The notes: a model not told the origin generated them from the letters alone. Positions 53,344-61,741 are shown, counted from the first letter of the stretch. The stretch: 64,000 nt of DNA from CAKAHY01 sp963522175 (GCA_963522175.1 CAUQXC010000006.1:1-64000); one strand, 5' to 3'. Numbers and translations are program-made.

Positions 53344-53374
53344 CAGGGTTTCACCTGCTTTCTTAAAAATTTTT

Positions 53375-53923
53375 CTATGCTAATCTGATATTTAAAAGTT
53401 CTCTTTTAATATTGTATAGTCTCTTGCTAATGCTTGAATCGAGCACCTTGTCATTAATTCTTATGACCAGACCGCCCATAATGGACGGATCCGTTTTAAA
53501 ATGCATTTCCATTTTTTCATATCTGCTCGTTTCTATAAGCTTAGCTTCTATGCTCTCTTTCTTCTCAGGACTAAGTTCAAAAGCACTTGTCACATAAGCG
53601 GTACCTATGTTTTTAAACTCCTTTACCTGCAAAATAAATTCGTCAAATATGCTTTCAAGCTCCGCCTGTCTTCCTTTTTCTATGACTACCGTCAAAAGCC
53701 CCATAAGCTCTTTTGAGATTTTGTCGGCAAACACCGCCTGTACGGACTGTATTTTTTCTTCCTTCACAATTTTAGGAGAATTAAGCAACTTCTTAAAGTC
53801 CTCGTTCTCTTTGAATATGTTTTTTAAATCCAAAACCTCTTCATATACGGTATCTGTTTTTTCCAAAGCCTTTGTCGCCTCAAAGAGGGCATCGGAATAT
53901 ACTTTCGAAATCAGCTTTGCCAT
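53375..53923 (-). CDS. atpH: ATP synthase delta subunit
   Basis: A protein of 182 residues, the peripheral stalk cap that joins F1 to the b subunits. The N-terminal helical half (VYSDALFEATKALEK) and the C-terminal PSIMGGLVIRINDKVLDSSI match the OSCP/delta pattern. It overlaps atpF by 13 bases. Confidence 0.93.
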   Translation of the reverse strand: MAKLISKVYSDALFEATKALEKTDTVYEEVLDLKNIFKENEDFKKLLNSPKIVKEEKIQSVQAVFADKISKELMGLLTVVIEKGRQAELESIFDEFILQVKEFKNIGTAYVTSAFELSPEKKESIEAKLIETSRYEKMEMHFKTDPSIMGGLVIRINDKVLDSSISKRLYNIKRELLNIRLA

Positions 53924-54426
53924 ATATCTTCACCCATTTCCTTCAATGTTTCATCAACAAGCGCATCTTGTATCTCAACATTAAGCGACATGCCCACAGC
54001 CTTAGATGCGATAAGAGACGCTATACTTACAACTTCGGATTTAAGGTCATCCAAAGCCTTTCTCTTCTCAAGCTCTATCTCTTTATCGGCTCTTTCTATG
54101 ATTATTGCGGATTGCTTTTTAGCCTCTTCAATAATCTCGCTTTCTCTGAGCTTTGCTCTCTTTCTTGCATCTTCCAGAATAAGTTCCGCCTCTTTGTTTA
54201 CTTCACTGAGTTTTTTCTCATACTCCGCCTTCAAAGCCAAAGCTTCACTTTCCTTGGTAGCGGCATTTTCAAGCTCTGTCGCAACCTTCTCTCTTCTTTT
54301 CCTAAGCACCTCTTTTGCAGGATTAAAGATAAGATAAGAAAGTATAAAGAATAGGAAAAAGATATTTACACCCGTCACAGCCGTTTCAAACAAAAGCTGA
54401 GGGTCAAATCCTATCAATCGTTCCAA
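53911..54426 (-). CDS. atpF: ATP synthase b subunit
   Basis: A protein of 171 residues: one membrane helix at about 15-35, with LIFNPAKEVLRKRREKVATE starting the long charged coiled coil. This is the peripheral stalk. AGGAGGTAAG precedes the ATG. There is a single b gene, so a homodimer is expected. Confidence 0.94.
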   Translation of the reverse strand: MERLIGFDPQLLFETAVTGVNIFFLFFILSYLIFNPAKEVLRKRREKVATELENAATKESEALALKAEYEKKLSEVNKEAELILEDARKRAKLRESEIIEEAKKQSAIIIERADKEIELEKRKALDDLKSEVVSIASLIASKAVGMSLNVEIQDALVDETLKEMGEDIWQS

Positions 54427-54476
54427 GGTCTTACCTCCTATTTTTTATGTTTTAGGGCATAAGAGCCCCACCTCTT

Positions 54477-54731
54477 TTATTTGAAAGGCTTAACGAACAT
54501 AAGAATCATGGCAACTACAAGACCGTAAAGACCCGTTGTTTCGGCAACAGCCTGACCGAGTAACATTGTAGAAGTAATGTCCGATTTTGCTCCCGGGTTA
54601 CGTCCTACCGCCGCTGCACCCTGTCCTGCCGCGTTACCCTGTCCTATACCGGGACCTATACCGGCTATCATAGCTAAGCCTGCGCCTATTGCTGAGCATC
54701 CGTAAATGAAATCCTGTCCTGAAATGTTCAT
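54477..54731 (-). CDS. atpE: ATP synthase c subunit, sodium-type
   Basis: A protein of 84 residues, the membrane rotor ring. Two helices flank the loop GRNPGA. Residues that form the sodium site in the Ilyobacter tartaricus ring have counterparts here: Gln31, Val62, Glu64, Thr65 (Ser in that species), Thr66 and Tyr69, in GPGIGQG and QAVAETTGLYG. A proton-type ring normally lacks this Gln and Ser/Thr set. This predicts a sodium-driven enzyme. GGAGG precedes the ATG. Confidence 0.95.
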   Translation of the reverse strand: MNISGQDFIYGCSAIGAGLAMIAGIGPGIGQGNAAGQGAAAVGRNPGAKSDITSTMLLGQAVAETTGLYGLVVAMILMFVKPFK

Positions 54732-54765
54732 AAAAATATCCTCCTGAAAGTTAAAATATTTGTTT

Positions 54766-55485
54766 TTACAGCTTATCTTTAATATAAACCATGCTCAACA
54801 TACAAAATACGTATGTTTGTATAGCACCCGAAAATACATCGGTATAAATTTGAAGTACGGCGGGTACACCTATTTTTAAGAATATAGGCATCATCCCGTA
54901 CCAAAGCCCCATCATTACAACGCCTGATAAAAGATTGGCAAAAAGACGAAGCGAAATCGATATAGGGTTTGCAAATTCACCTATCAAGTTTATAGGAAAC
55001 AAGACCGGCAACGGTTCAAACAAACCCGTAATGTGCTTTATACCGTTATTCTTGAACCCTTGATATTGAACGATCACAAAAGTTACAATTCCCAACAAGA
55101 ATGTTACGCCGTAATCGGCTGTCGGGTTTCTCATTCCCAGCAGTCCGCTGAAGTTGGAAATCAATATAAACAAAAATATTGTTCCCACGTAATTCAAAAA
55201 TCTCGGTGTATTGTCGCCGAGTATGCTGTTTCCCATCGTTTCAAGCAGCTCGTAAGCAAATTCCAAAAAATTCTGAAAACCTTCCGGAATGTCCTTTGCC
55301 TTTTTTAAAGCTCTGTTTGCAAAGAGTGCAAAAACGATTATCAAGAGACTTACTATAAGCAAATTCACCGTGGTCGTAGTTATCCACAGTTCCTGCCCGA
55401 AAAGACCGAAACTATAGATTCCGTCTATCATAAAGTCCGGTTCACTGAAAGAGACCGGCATATTCGTCACGCCCATAGCTCCCAT
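54766..55485 (-). CDS. atpB: ATP synthase a subunit
   Basis: A protein of 239 residues with five or six membrane helices. The essential Arg is in ISISLRLFANLLSGVVMMG near residue 180. The helix before it has FPINLIGEFANP. It forms the ion half-channels next to the c ring. GGAGGGAAAG lies before the ATG, which is MGAMGVTN. Confidence 0.95.
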   Translation of the reverse strand: MGAMGVTNMPVSFSEPDFMIDGIYSFGLFGQELWITTTTVNLLIVSLLIIVFALFANRALKKAKDIPEGFQNFLEFAYELLETMGNSILGDNTPRFLNYVGTIFLFILISNFSGLLGMRNPTADYGVTFLLGIVTFVIVQYQGFKNNGIKHITGLFEPLPVLFPINLIGEFANPISISLRLFANLLSGVVMMGLWYGMMPIFLKIGVPAVLQIYTDVFSGAIQTYVFCMLSMVYIKDKL

Positions 55486-55516
55486 ACTTTCCCTCCTTTC
55501 CTACTTGATAGCAAAA

Positions 55517-55909
55517 TTATTTAATAATTTTTCTGATAAGCGGAACCGAGTAGGCTCCGAATTTCATACCTAAGACTGCAAACACAATCGCGATAACATT
55601 GACATATCCCGAATTCCAAAATATCGCTATTACGGCAAGCACTCCCACCTTTCTTATGACGGAGCGTATGACCGTTTTCCTGTTTGCGTATGCCGCATCC
55701 TTACTGCAGATAACATCCTGTGTCACGTAAGCCATATCTACCAGCATGATAAACTCTATGAAGGTTCCTACAAGTATGCCAAGCTCCAAGGACAATAAAG
55801 AATATCCTATATGTTTGTATATAAATAGGGCAAGAAGCATTAAAAAAAGTTCGTAGATTACTATGCCTATGCCCATCATAAATACCGTTTTTTTCAATTC
55901 TTTACTCAT
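55517..55909 (-). CDS. atpI: ATP synthase subunit I-like protein
   Basis: A protein of 130 residues with four membrane helices, placed directly before atpB, as usual for AtpI. AtpI proteins assist c-ring assembly or magnesium or sodium supply. It overlaps the upstream gene by eight bases. Confidence 0.75.
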   Translation of the reverse strand: MSKELKKTVFMMGIGIVIYELFLMLLALFIYKHIGYSLLSLELGILVGTFIEFIMLVDMAYVTQDVICSKDAAYANRKTVIRSVIRKVGVLAVIAIFWNSGYVNVIAIVFAVLGMKFGAYSVPLIRKIIK

Positions 55910-56234
55910 CCTTATTCTCCTTGAATACGCGACTCGCTCTTTTTTTACTTACGACGGTTTTTTTTACCGCCACCTTGCTTTTATTTGCCTTTTCCTGCCT
56001 GTCCTCTTCCAATTCCCTTTCTAAATTTGCCTTTACAAGCTTATAAACCATACTAAAACCCGTAAGCACTCCGAGAAGCAAAAATATGAGTATAATATAT
56101 GAGGTTTTGAAAGCTTTGTCCATGTAGTAACCTATAATCAAACACAAGAAAATAGGGGTCAGCATGGTTATTCCAAGCTGGGAGACAAGAGCAAGATTTC
56201 TGAATACAGATTTACTATACTTTATTAATCGCAC
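55902..56234 (-). CDS. AtpZ/AtpI-family protein
   Basis: A protein of 110 residues: two membrane helices (about 15-35 and 42-63) with GITMLTPIFLCLIIGYYMDK, then a basic cytoplasmic tail with KVAVKKTVVSKKR. The size and first place in the operon fit AtpZ/AtpI (AtpZ_AtpI) proteins, which act with AtpI in some clostridia and in Acetobacterium. The start is unclear: GTG 56234 overlaps the only good binding site (AAGGAGGTG), and no later ATG follows for about 25 codons. Confidence 0.7.
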   Translation of the reverse strand: MRLIKYSKSVFRNLALVSQLGITMLTPIFLCLIIGYYMDKAFKTSYIILIFLLLGVLTGFSMVYKLVKANLERELEEDRQEKANKSKVAVKKTVVSKKRASRVFKENKDE

Positions 56235-56250
56235 CTCCTTATTAAGCTAT

Positions 56251-56279
56251 AGTATAACCTTATTAATGGATTTTGTCTA
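56251..56279 (-). promoter_or_regulatory. Promoter of the ATP synthase operon
   Basis: Minus-strand TAGACA (56279-56274), 17 bases, TATACT (56256-56251). It gives a very short leader before GTG 56234. Confidence 0.7.
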
Positions 56280-56329
56280 TAAAGTAATAGCTTATATTTG
56301 AAACATTAATAACTGCTTTTTTGACAATA

Positions 56330-56376
56330 AAAAAGAATGCCTTATAAAACCGTTGTTTCATACAGCATTCTTTTTT
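56330..56376 (-). terminator. Terminator of rubredoxin/mscL transcript
   Basis: AAAAAAGAATGC pairs with GCATTCTTTTTT, about 11 bp with a 24-base loop, ending in T residues on both strands. It lies 24 bases after the rubredoxin stop. Confidence 0.75.
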
Positions 56377-56399
56377 GACTTTTCAAAATTGATAAAGCT

Positions 56400-56558
56400 T
56401 TATTCTTCTACCGAGAATTGATCCTTACCTACTCCGCACAAAGGGCAAAGAAAATCATCATCAACATCAGCCCACTTTGTTCCCGGAGCTATACCGTTAT
56501 CCGGATCTCCCGCAACTTCGTCATAAACGTATCCGCACACATCACAAATATACTTCAT
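56400..56558 (-). CDS. Rubredoxin
   Basis: A 52-residue protein read directly from the sequence: ATG 56558 with AGGAGGAAAAT before it, and TAA at 56400. MKYICDVCGYVYDEVAGDPD contains the first Cys-x-x-Cys pair, and DFLCPLCGVGK the second. The four Cys bind one iron. PDNGIAPGTKW between them is the family norm. Rubredoxins carry electrons in anaerobes, often to oxygen- or peroxide-reducing enzymes. It starts 24 bases after mscL. Confidence 0.95.
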   Translation of the reverse strand: MKYICDVCGYVYDEVAGDPDNGIAPGTKWADVDDDFLCPLCGVGKDQFSVEE

Positions 56559-56582
56559 ATTTTCCTCCTACTTACTTAAAAC

Positions 56583-56978
56583 TTACTTTTTCAATAAATC
56601 TCTTATTTCCTCAAGCAACACAACCTCGTCAGGCTTAACGGGTTCAGCCGCTTTTTCTACAACTTCCTCTTTCTTCTTTGCCAATGAAATGAGCTTTACA
56701 AAGAAGAAAATCGAAACAGCGATTATAAGAAAGTCAACTATTGACTGAATGAACGCACCGTACCTTATGGCCGCTTCCTCTATACCTTGTGAAGCCGGAG
56801 TTATAACATACTTAAGATCCGTAAAGTTTATACCTCCCAAAAGCAAACCTATTATAGGCATGAGCACGTCATTTACTAAAGAGGTAACGATTTTACCAAA
56901 CGCACCACCAATAATAACACCGACCGCCAAGTCAATAACATTTCCCTTAAACGCAAATTCCTTAAATTCTTTCAGCAT
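56583..56978 (-). CDS. mscL: Large-conductance mechanosensitive channel
   Basis: About 131 residues. The start ATG 56978 follows GGAGAGGTATTAAGG, with no good site for the earlier ATG at 57017. FKGNVIDLAVGVIIGGAFGKI is the first pore helix, cited here from its family core NVIDLAVGVIIGGAFG, and the second helix is FLIIAVSIFFFVKLI. It opens on membrane tension and releases solutes on osmotic downshift. It is upstream of rubredoxin. Confidence 0.94.
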   Translation of the reverse strand: MLKEFKEFAFKGNVIDLAVGVIIGGAFGKIVTSLVNDVLMPIIGLLLGGINFTDLKYVITPASQGIEEAAIRYGAFIQSIVDFLIIAVSIFFFVKLISLAKKKEEVVEKAAEPVKPDEVVLLEEIRDLLKK

Positions 56979-57070
56979 CCTTAATACCTCTCCATTTCTC
57001 AAAAATAAATTGTGCAAAATCTATTTTTCCGTCTTATTATATTAGCAAACCCATAAATTGTCAATATACA

Positions 57071-57664
57071 TTATGATATAATCTTAAATTTAGGGTAATA
57101 CTCGAATATAACCTTTGCAATTATTTTGTTTCTGTAGACAAAGGTGTTTTGCCAACGTCTTGCATCGGCACTTTTGTTCCTGTTATCACCGAGTACAAAG
57201 TATGCCCCCTCCGGAACGACATACTCCACATCCTCCTCCGGTATCATAGGTTCTTTGATATACGGCTCTTCCAGAGCTTCCGTCGAATTGTTCAGGTAAA
57301 TCTTTCCGTCGCTTATCTTTACCGTATCTCCCGGCATACCGATGATACGCTTTACAAAAAAGATCTTCTCATTGTCAGGCCAGCGAAATATTATAACATC
57401 CCCACGCTTAGGATCAGAAAAATTATAGCTGAGTCTTGAACCTATCAGCCTGTCTCCCGTCATAATTGTATTTTCCATCGACCCCGAAGGAACTCTTGAA
57501 TTTGCAATGATAAATGTATTTAAGAAAAAGGCTATCACCAAAGCCATCAGGAAAATACTTACCCAATTCTGTATTTCTTTTATTAATGAAAACTCCTCCA
57601 CCTTGGACTTTTCCACCTCTTCAATTATTTCCTTTTTTTTCTTAGTCAAACTCATAACATCCAC
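57071..57664 (-). CDS. lepB: Signal peptidase I
   Basis: A protein of up to 197 residues. The single N-terminal helix (about 33-54) anchors it. The catalytic Ser62 is in SRVPSGSMENT and the general base Lys105 in FFVKRIIGMPGD. YFVLGDNRNKSADARRW follows. It cuts secretory signal peptides outside the membrane, so it would process the secreted proteins in this window. Start is GTG 57664 or ATG 57655; binding sites are weak for both. Confidence 0.93.
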   Translation of the reverse strand: MDVMSLTKKKKEIIEEVEKSKVEEFSLIKEIQNWVSIFLMALVIAFFLNTFIIANSRVPSGSMENTIMTGDRLIGSRLSYNFSDPKRGDVIIFRWPDNEKIFFVKRIIGMPGDTVKISDGKIYLNNSTEALEEPYIKEPMIPEEDVEYVVPEGAYFVLGDNRNKSADARRWQNTFVYRNKIIAKVIFEYYPKFKIIS

Positions 57665-57764
57665 TCTTTCTTCTCTTTGTTGTGCCTTATAGTGTAAACT
57701 GGAATAAGGATATTCGCAAGATACTTTTTCTAAACTTTTTGTTACTTTTTATAATAACTTATTA

Positions 57765-57793
57765 TTCATTATTTTTACTATATATGCTAGAAT
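57765..57793 (+). promoter_or_regulatory. Promoter of glgB
   Basis: TTCATT (57765-57770), 17 bases, TAGAAT (57788-57793). The -35 box is weak. It leaves a leader of about 50 bases. Confidence 0.5.
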
Positions 57794-57813
57794 AGTAGGT
57801 AATATTCTATGGG

Positions 57814-57846
57814 AAAGGAGAAGTAGTTTTTACTACTGACATCAAT
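57814..57846 (+). promoter_or_regulatory. Ribosome-binding site separated from glgB start by a hairpin
   Basis: AAAGGAG ends at 57820 but the ATG is at 57847, 26 bases later. Between them AGTAGT (57822-57827) pairs with ACTACT (57832-57837) around TTTT. Folded, the distance falls to about 10 bases. No other start in frame is closer. Confidence 0.5.
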
Positions 57847-60111
57847 ATGGAGAATACACTGTCAAACATTCTTGATTTAGCCGCTATTGACGAAATACTC
57901 TATTCGGAATGTTCAAGAGTTCAGGATATACTCGGTGCTCATATAACAGAACATGGGGTGCTCGTTCAAGCCTTTATACCTCATGCAACAAAGGTGGAAT
58001 TATTGATAGACAATCAAAAGCAAAGCAAAGAAATGGAGCTTGTGGACGAAAACGGTTTCTTCGCCCTTCTTCTTCAGAGGAAAACTCTTTTTAAATATAG
58101 TTTCATAGTTCACTATGACAACGGGAAAACTTTTACCATAAGAGATCCGTACAGCTTTGATACTCTTTACACCGAAAAAGATATAGAAAAATTTTCTCTC
58201 GGCATAAACTATGACATCTATGAGCTTATGGGAGCTCACAAGAAGACCCTTTCGGGTACGGACGGCGTTTATTTTTCGGTTTATGCTCCTGCAGCAATAA
58301 GGGTTTCCGTTGTAGGAGACTTCAACAACTGGGACGGCCGTGTTCATCAAATGAGGAAGCTCGGTGCCTGCGGTATTTACGATATATTTATCCCGGGACT
58401 CGGCATAAATGATATTTATAAATTCGAGATAAAAACTATAAAAGGTGAACCGATGTTAAAATCGGATCCTTACGCTTTTTACAGCGAAATAAGACCTAAC
58501 AATGCAAGTGTCGTGTATGATATATCATCTTTTGAATGGAGCGATGACGAGTGGCTTGAATCAAGGGATAAACTTATTGAAAAGTCACATGAGGGCATAG
58601 AATACCCGCTGAATATCTATGAGCTTCATCTGGGCTCATGGATAAGAAAAGAAGTAAGCCTTGACGAGAACGGTAATGAAATATACGGCAGTGAGTTCTA
58701 CAACTACAAAGAATTGGCAAAGCAAATTGCCAAGTACGTAAAAAGTATGGGCTATACCCACATAGAGCTCTTACCTGTAACGGAACACCCTCTTGATGAA
58801 AGCTGGGGCTATCAGGTAACCGGCTACTATGCTCCGAGTTCACGCTACGGAACACCTCATGATTTTATGTACTTTGTGGATTATATGCATAAAAACGGTA
58901 TAGGCGTTATCATAGACTGGGTTCCGGCTCATTTCCCCAAAGACCTGCACGGACTGGGAAGCTTTGACGGCAGTTCCGTCTATGAGCATGCCGACCCGAG
59001 ACAGGGAATGCATCCTCACTGGGGAACATACATATATAACTACGGCAGACCTCAGGTAAGCAATTTCCTCATAGCAAACGCTCTATATTGGGCAAAATAC
59101 TATCATGTGGACGGTATACGAATGGATGCTATAGCATCTATGCTTTACCTCGACTACGGAAAAAACAGCGGCGAATGGATAGCAAACAGATACGGCGGAA
59201 AGGAAAATCTTGAAGCTATAGAATTTTTGAAGCACTTAAACAGCATATTCAAGCAAAAATATCCTTCGGCTCTTCTTATCGCCGAGGAGTCCACAGCTTG
59301 GCCTAAGGTCAGCGGAAAGCTTGATGACGGAGGTTTGGGCTTTGATTTTAAGTGGAATATGGGCTGGATGAACGATTTCCTCCGTTATATGCGTTACGAC
59401 CCTATATACAGGTCATATCATTACGGAGAAATAACCTTTTCCATGATGTACCAGTACAGCGAGAACTTCATTCTTGTTTTAAGCCATGACGAGGTTGTGC
59501 ACGGAAAGGCATCATTACTCAACAAAATGCCGGGGCAAACACAGGAAGACCGATTCGCCAATCTTCGTGCCGCTTACGGTTTTATGATGACGCATCCCGG
59601 AAAGAAGCTTCTGTTTATGGGGCAGGAGTTCGGTCAGGGAAATGAGTGGAATGAACACAGAAGCATAGAATGGGAGCTTCTCGACTTTGAGCTTCACAAG
59701 AAAATGCAAGCCTACACTAAAGATCTGAATAAATTCTACCTTGATTCAAAAGCTTTGTGGGAGCTTGATTCAAATCCCGAGGGCTTTGAGTGGATAGACT
59801 GTCATTCATATAAAGAGAATATATTGGCTTATATACGACACTCATCGGAGGACGAAAATCTTTTGATTGTGAACAACTTCACACCTGTAGATTATAAGAA
59901 TTTCATTTTCGCCATGCCGTATAATGCGAATTTAAAGCTTCTTCTAAACTCGGACAAAGAAAAATACGGAGGAGTCGGAAAGATTTCCAACAGAGGCACT
60001 TTAAAGACAAAAGCGGTCTTAAAGGATGTTAATCCGGACAGACCTTATAACGTAAAAATAAACATTCCCGCAATGAGTACCCTAATCTTCTCTATTGAAA
60101 AGGAAAACTAA
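57847..60111 (+). CDS. glgB: 1,4-alpha-glucan branching enzyme
   Basis: A protein of 754 residues, GH13 with an N-terminal CBM48 pair. The first 130 residues form an extra N domain, and VYAPAAIRVSVVGDFNNWDG starts the CBM48. The catalytic nucleophile is Asp427 in GIRMDAIAS, the acid/base Glu480 in IAEEST, and the third residue lies in LSHDEVVHGK. It cuts and rejoins alpha-1,4 chains as alpha-1,6 branches in glycogen. No other glycogen gene is adjacent. It overlaps mscS at its end by one base. Confidence 0.95.
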   Translation: MENTLSNILDLAAIDEILYSECSRVQDILGAHITEHGVLVQAFIPHATKVELLIDNQKQSKEMELVDENGFFALLLQRKTLFKYSFIVHYDNGKTFTIRDPYSFDTLYTEKDIEKFSLGINYDIYELMGAHKKTLSGTDGVYFSVYAPAAIRVSVVGDFNNWDGRVHQMRKLGACGIYDIFIPGLGINDIYKFEIKTIKGEPMLKSDPYAFYSEIRPNNASVVYDISSFEWSDDEWLESRDKLIEKSHEGIEYPLNIYELHLGSWIRKEVSLDENGNEIYGSEFYNYKELAKQIAKYVKSMGYTHIELLPVTEHPLDESWGYQVTGYYAPSSRYGTPHDFMYFVDYMHKNGIGVIIDWVPAHFPKDLHGLGSFDGSSVYEHADPRQGMHPHWGTYIYNYGRPQVSNFLIANALYWAKYYHVDGIRMDAIASMLYLDYGKNSGEWIANRYGGKENLEAIEFLKHLNSIFKQKYPSALLIAEESTAWPKVSGKLDDGGLGFDFKWNMGWMNDFLRYMRYDPIYRSYHYGEITFSMMYQYSENFILVLSHDEVVHGKASLLNKMPGQTQEDRFANLRAAYGFMMTHPGKKLLFMGQEFGQGNEWNEHRSIEWELLDFELHKKMQAYTKDLNKFYLDSKALWELDSNPEGFEWIDCHSYKENILAYIRHSSEDENLLIVNNFTPVDYKNFIFAMPYNANLKLLLNSDKEKYGGVGKISNRGTLKTKAVLKDVNPDRPYNVKINIPAMSTLIFSIEKEN

Positions 60112-61046
60112 TGTTTAAGTTATTTTTATCATCAAATGAGTCAATAGCAATTGATGACAACATACTTTCGGATGTCGCACAAAATCTCGCGACATCCGCC
60201 AATGCGGCAAAGGATGATATTCAAAAACTCAAACCCTCAAATATTTGGGTAGCACTGCAAAAGCTTTTTCCGGGCTTTTTGAATTTTGCTTATCAGCTGC
60301 TTGTCATAGTTGTGGTATTGTTTGTCAGCAGTAAGCTTATATCCTACGGCGTACTTATCCTTAAAAAGTTTCTTTCAAAAAGCAGGCTGGATATAGGTGT
60401 TCAAAAATTTTTACTCTCACTTTTCAGGGCTGTAAGCTATGTCATTATAGTTCTTATGCTGGCTGTGAGAGTAGGTATAAACTCCGCAAGTATAATAGCG
60501 GTCTTAGGTTCCGCCGGTATAGCCGTCGGTCTTGCCTTACAAGGAAGCTTATCAAACTTTGCCGGCGGAATACTCATACTTCTTTCCAAGCCTTTTCTGG
60601 TAGGCGACTATATAATCACAACGCTCGGAGAGGGCAGCGTTCATTCCATAGGGCTTATTTATACGACAATAATAAGCTATGACAACAAAAAAATTACCAT
60701 GCCCAACGGAAATCTTGCCGGAGGTGTTATTACAAACTTAACGGCAAAAAATGAGCGTATGTTGGAAATTAAAATCGGAGTTGCTTACAGCAGCGATATC
60801 GACAAGGTGAAGGATGTTATTTGTAATGTTCTTTCCTCCGATCCGAAAATCATAAAAAGCAAAGGGGTCTTATGTTATATAGACAGCTTCGACTCCTCCG
60901 CCATAATTATGGGAATGCGTGCATGGTGTCCAAGCAGCGAATTTAATCCTACCAAATGGCGAATACATGAAAAATTAAAGAAAGCCTTTGACAATAACAA
61001 TATAGAGATACCTTTTGCAAGGCTGGATGTAAGGATAAAAGAATAA
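60111..61046 (+). CDS. mscS: MscS-family mechanosensitive channel
   Basis: A protein of 311 residues. Three membrane helices lie in about 60-170. The pore helix TM3 reads GSAGIAVGLALQGSLSNFAGG with its Gly/Ala packing, and the beta domain follows with LVGDYIITTLGEGSVHSIGL and ITMPNGNLAGGVI. It opens on membrane tension. The ATG overlaps the glgB stop as TAATG, so translation is coupled. The residues before helix 1 (1-55) are extra and unlike known domains. Confidence 0.92.
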   Translation: MFKLFLSSNESIAIDDNILSDVAQNLATSANAAKDDIQKLKPSNIWVALQKLFPGFLNFAYQLLVIVVVLFVSSKLISYGVLILKKFLSKSRLDIGVQKFLLSLFRAVSYVIIVLMLAVRVGINSASIIAVLGSAGIAVGLALQGSLSNFAGGILILLSKPFLVGDYIITTLGEGSVHSIGLIYTTIISYDNKKITMPNGNLAGGVITNLTAKNERMLEIKIGVAYSSDIDKVKDVICNVLSSDPKIIKSKGVLCYIDSFDSSAIIMGMRAWCPSSEFNPTKWRIHEKLKKAFDNNNIEIPFARLDVRIKE

Positions 61047-61075
61047 AACGATATATTTCCTATTTGAATGAAATT

Positions 61076-61104
61076 GGGGATATTGCCATAAAGGCAATAT
61101 CCCC
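61076..61104. terminator. Terminator between mscS and the cold-shock gene
   Basis: A perfect 12 bp stem, GGGGATATTGCC/GGCAATATCCCC, with a 5-base loop. It serves the converging mscS and csp transcripts; T residues in the tails are few on either strand. Confidence 0.75.
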
Positions 61105-61126
61105 TTTCAAAAAATCCCTACCCAAA

Positions 61127-61333
61127 TTAAACAACAACAGTTACATTTACAGCCTGTAAACCTCTGTTTCCTTCGGTAATTTCAAAAGTAACTTTTTGTC
61201 CATCTTCCAAAGACTTGTAGCCATCTGAATTAATTCCGGAAAAATGAACGAAAACTTCATTGTTTTCTGTCTCATCCGTAATGAAGCCATAACCTTTTGT
61301 CGGATTGAACCATTTCACAGTTCCCTTATGCAT
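61127..61333 (-). CDS. csp: Cold-shock protein, CspA family
   Basis: A protein of 68 residues. The RNA-binding motifs KGYGFITDE and EVFVHFSGI are present, with GTVKWFNPTKGYGF at the start. It binds single-stranded nucleic acid and melts mRNA structure. AGGAGGTACAAGGT precedes the ATG. A leader of about 230 bases, unusually long for a gene this short, fits cold-shock control at the RNA level. Confidence 0.95.
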   Translation of the reverse strand: MHKGTVKWFNPTKGYGFITDETENNEVFVHFSGINSDGYKSLEDGQKVTFEITEGNRGLQAVNVTVVV

Positions 61334-61403
61334 ACCTTGTACCTCCTAAATATTTTTTGCATTTCTCAACCAGCCAACGAAGCACCACTTGTATCAACTA
61401 AGC

Positions 61404-61541
61404 AATCACATATTTTTATAAAACATCTTTTTAGTTCATAAAACCGTAAATATATCTTATATAATATGTGACAAAAATAAGATACTTATATCTTACCAAA
61501 ACTCCAAACACCATCTAAAATATCTTATAGAAATATGTGAT
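61404..61541 (-). repeat. Repeated elements in the csp leader RNA
   Basis: Two direct copies of about 28 bases lie in the leader, with transcript cores TCACATATTTCTATAAGAT and TCACATATTATATAAGAT (61511-61541 and 61444-61472 region). Nearer the gene, an inverted copy AATATGTGATT (61414-61404) can pair with either core, so the folds exclude each other. This suits a temperature-dependent switch. The pairing is seen; the switch is inferred. Confidence 0.5.
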
Positions 61542-61569
61542 TCAAAAAGTTCAAATGAAATACACTTTA

Positions 61570-61599
61570 ATTATACATAATGGTCGATTAAAAAGTCAA
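61570..61599 (-). promoter_or_regulatory. Promoter of the cold-shock gene
   Basis: Minus-strand TTGACT (61599-61594), 18 bases, TATAAT (61575-61570). A near-consensus promoter about 230 bases before the start. Confidence 0.8.
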
Positions 61600-61633
61600 G
61601 GCATTTATTTTTTTATAGCCCTTATATTTTTAT

Positions 61634-61662
61634 AAAAAAAAGACCCGATTATGAAATCGGAT
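61634..61662 (-). terminator. Terminator of tRNA-Asn
   Basis: CCGATT/AATCGG with outer GA-TC pairs and a TCAT loop, followed on the minus strand by eight T residues. It starts seven bases after the tRNA. Confidence 0.85.
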
Positions 61663-61668
61663 CCTCAG

Positions 61669-61741
61669 CTCCCTGAGTAGGACTTGAACCTACGACACCG
61701 CGGTTAACAGCCGCGTGCTCTACCGACTGAGCTATCAAGGA
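61669..61741 (-). tRNA. tRNA-Asn (GTT)
   Basis: A 73-base tRNA on the minus strand. The acceptor stem pairs TCCTTGA with TCAGGGA (one G-U), and the D arm is AGCTCAGTCGGTAGAGC. The anticodon stem and loop read CGCGGCTGTTAACCGCG with anticodon GTT, and the T arm is GTAGGTTCAAGTCCTAC. The discriminator is G. CCA is not encoded and must be added by the cca product. Confidence 0.95.
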
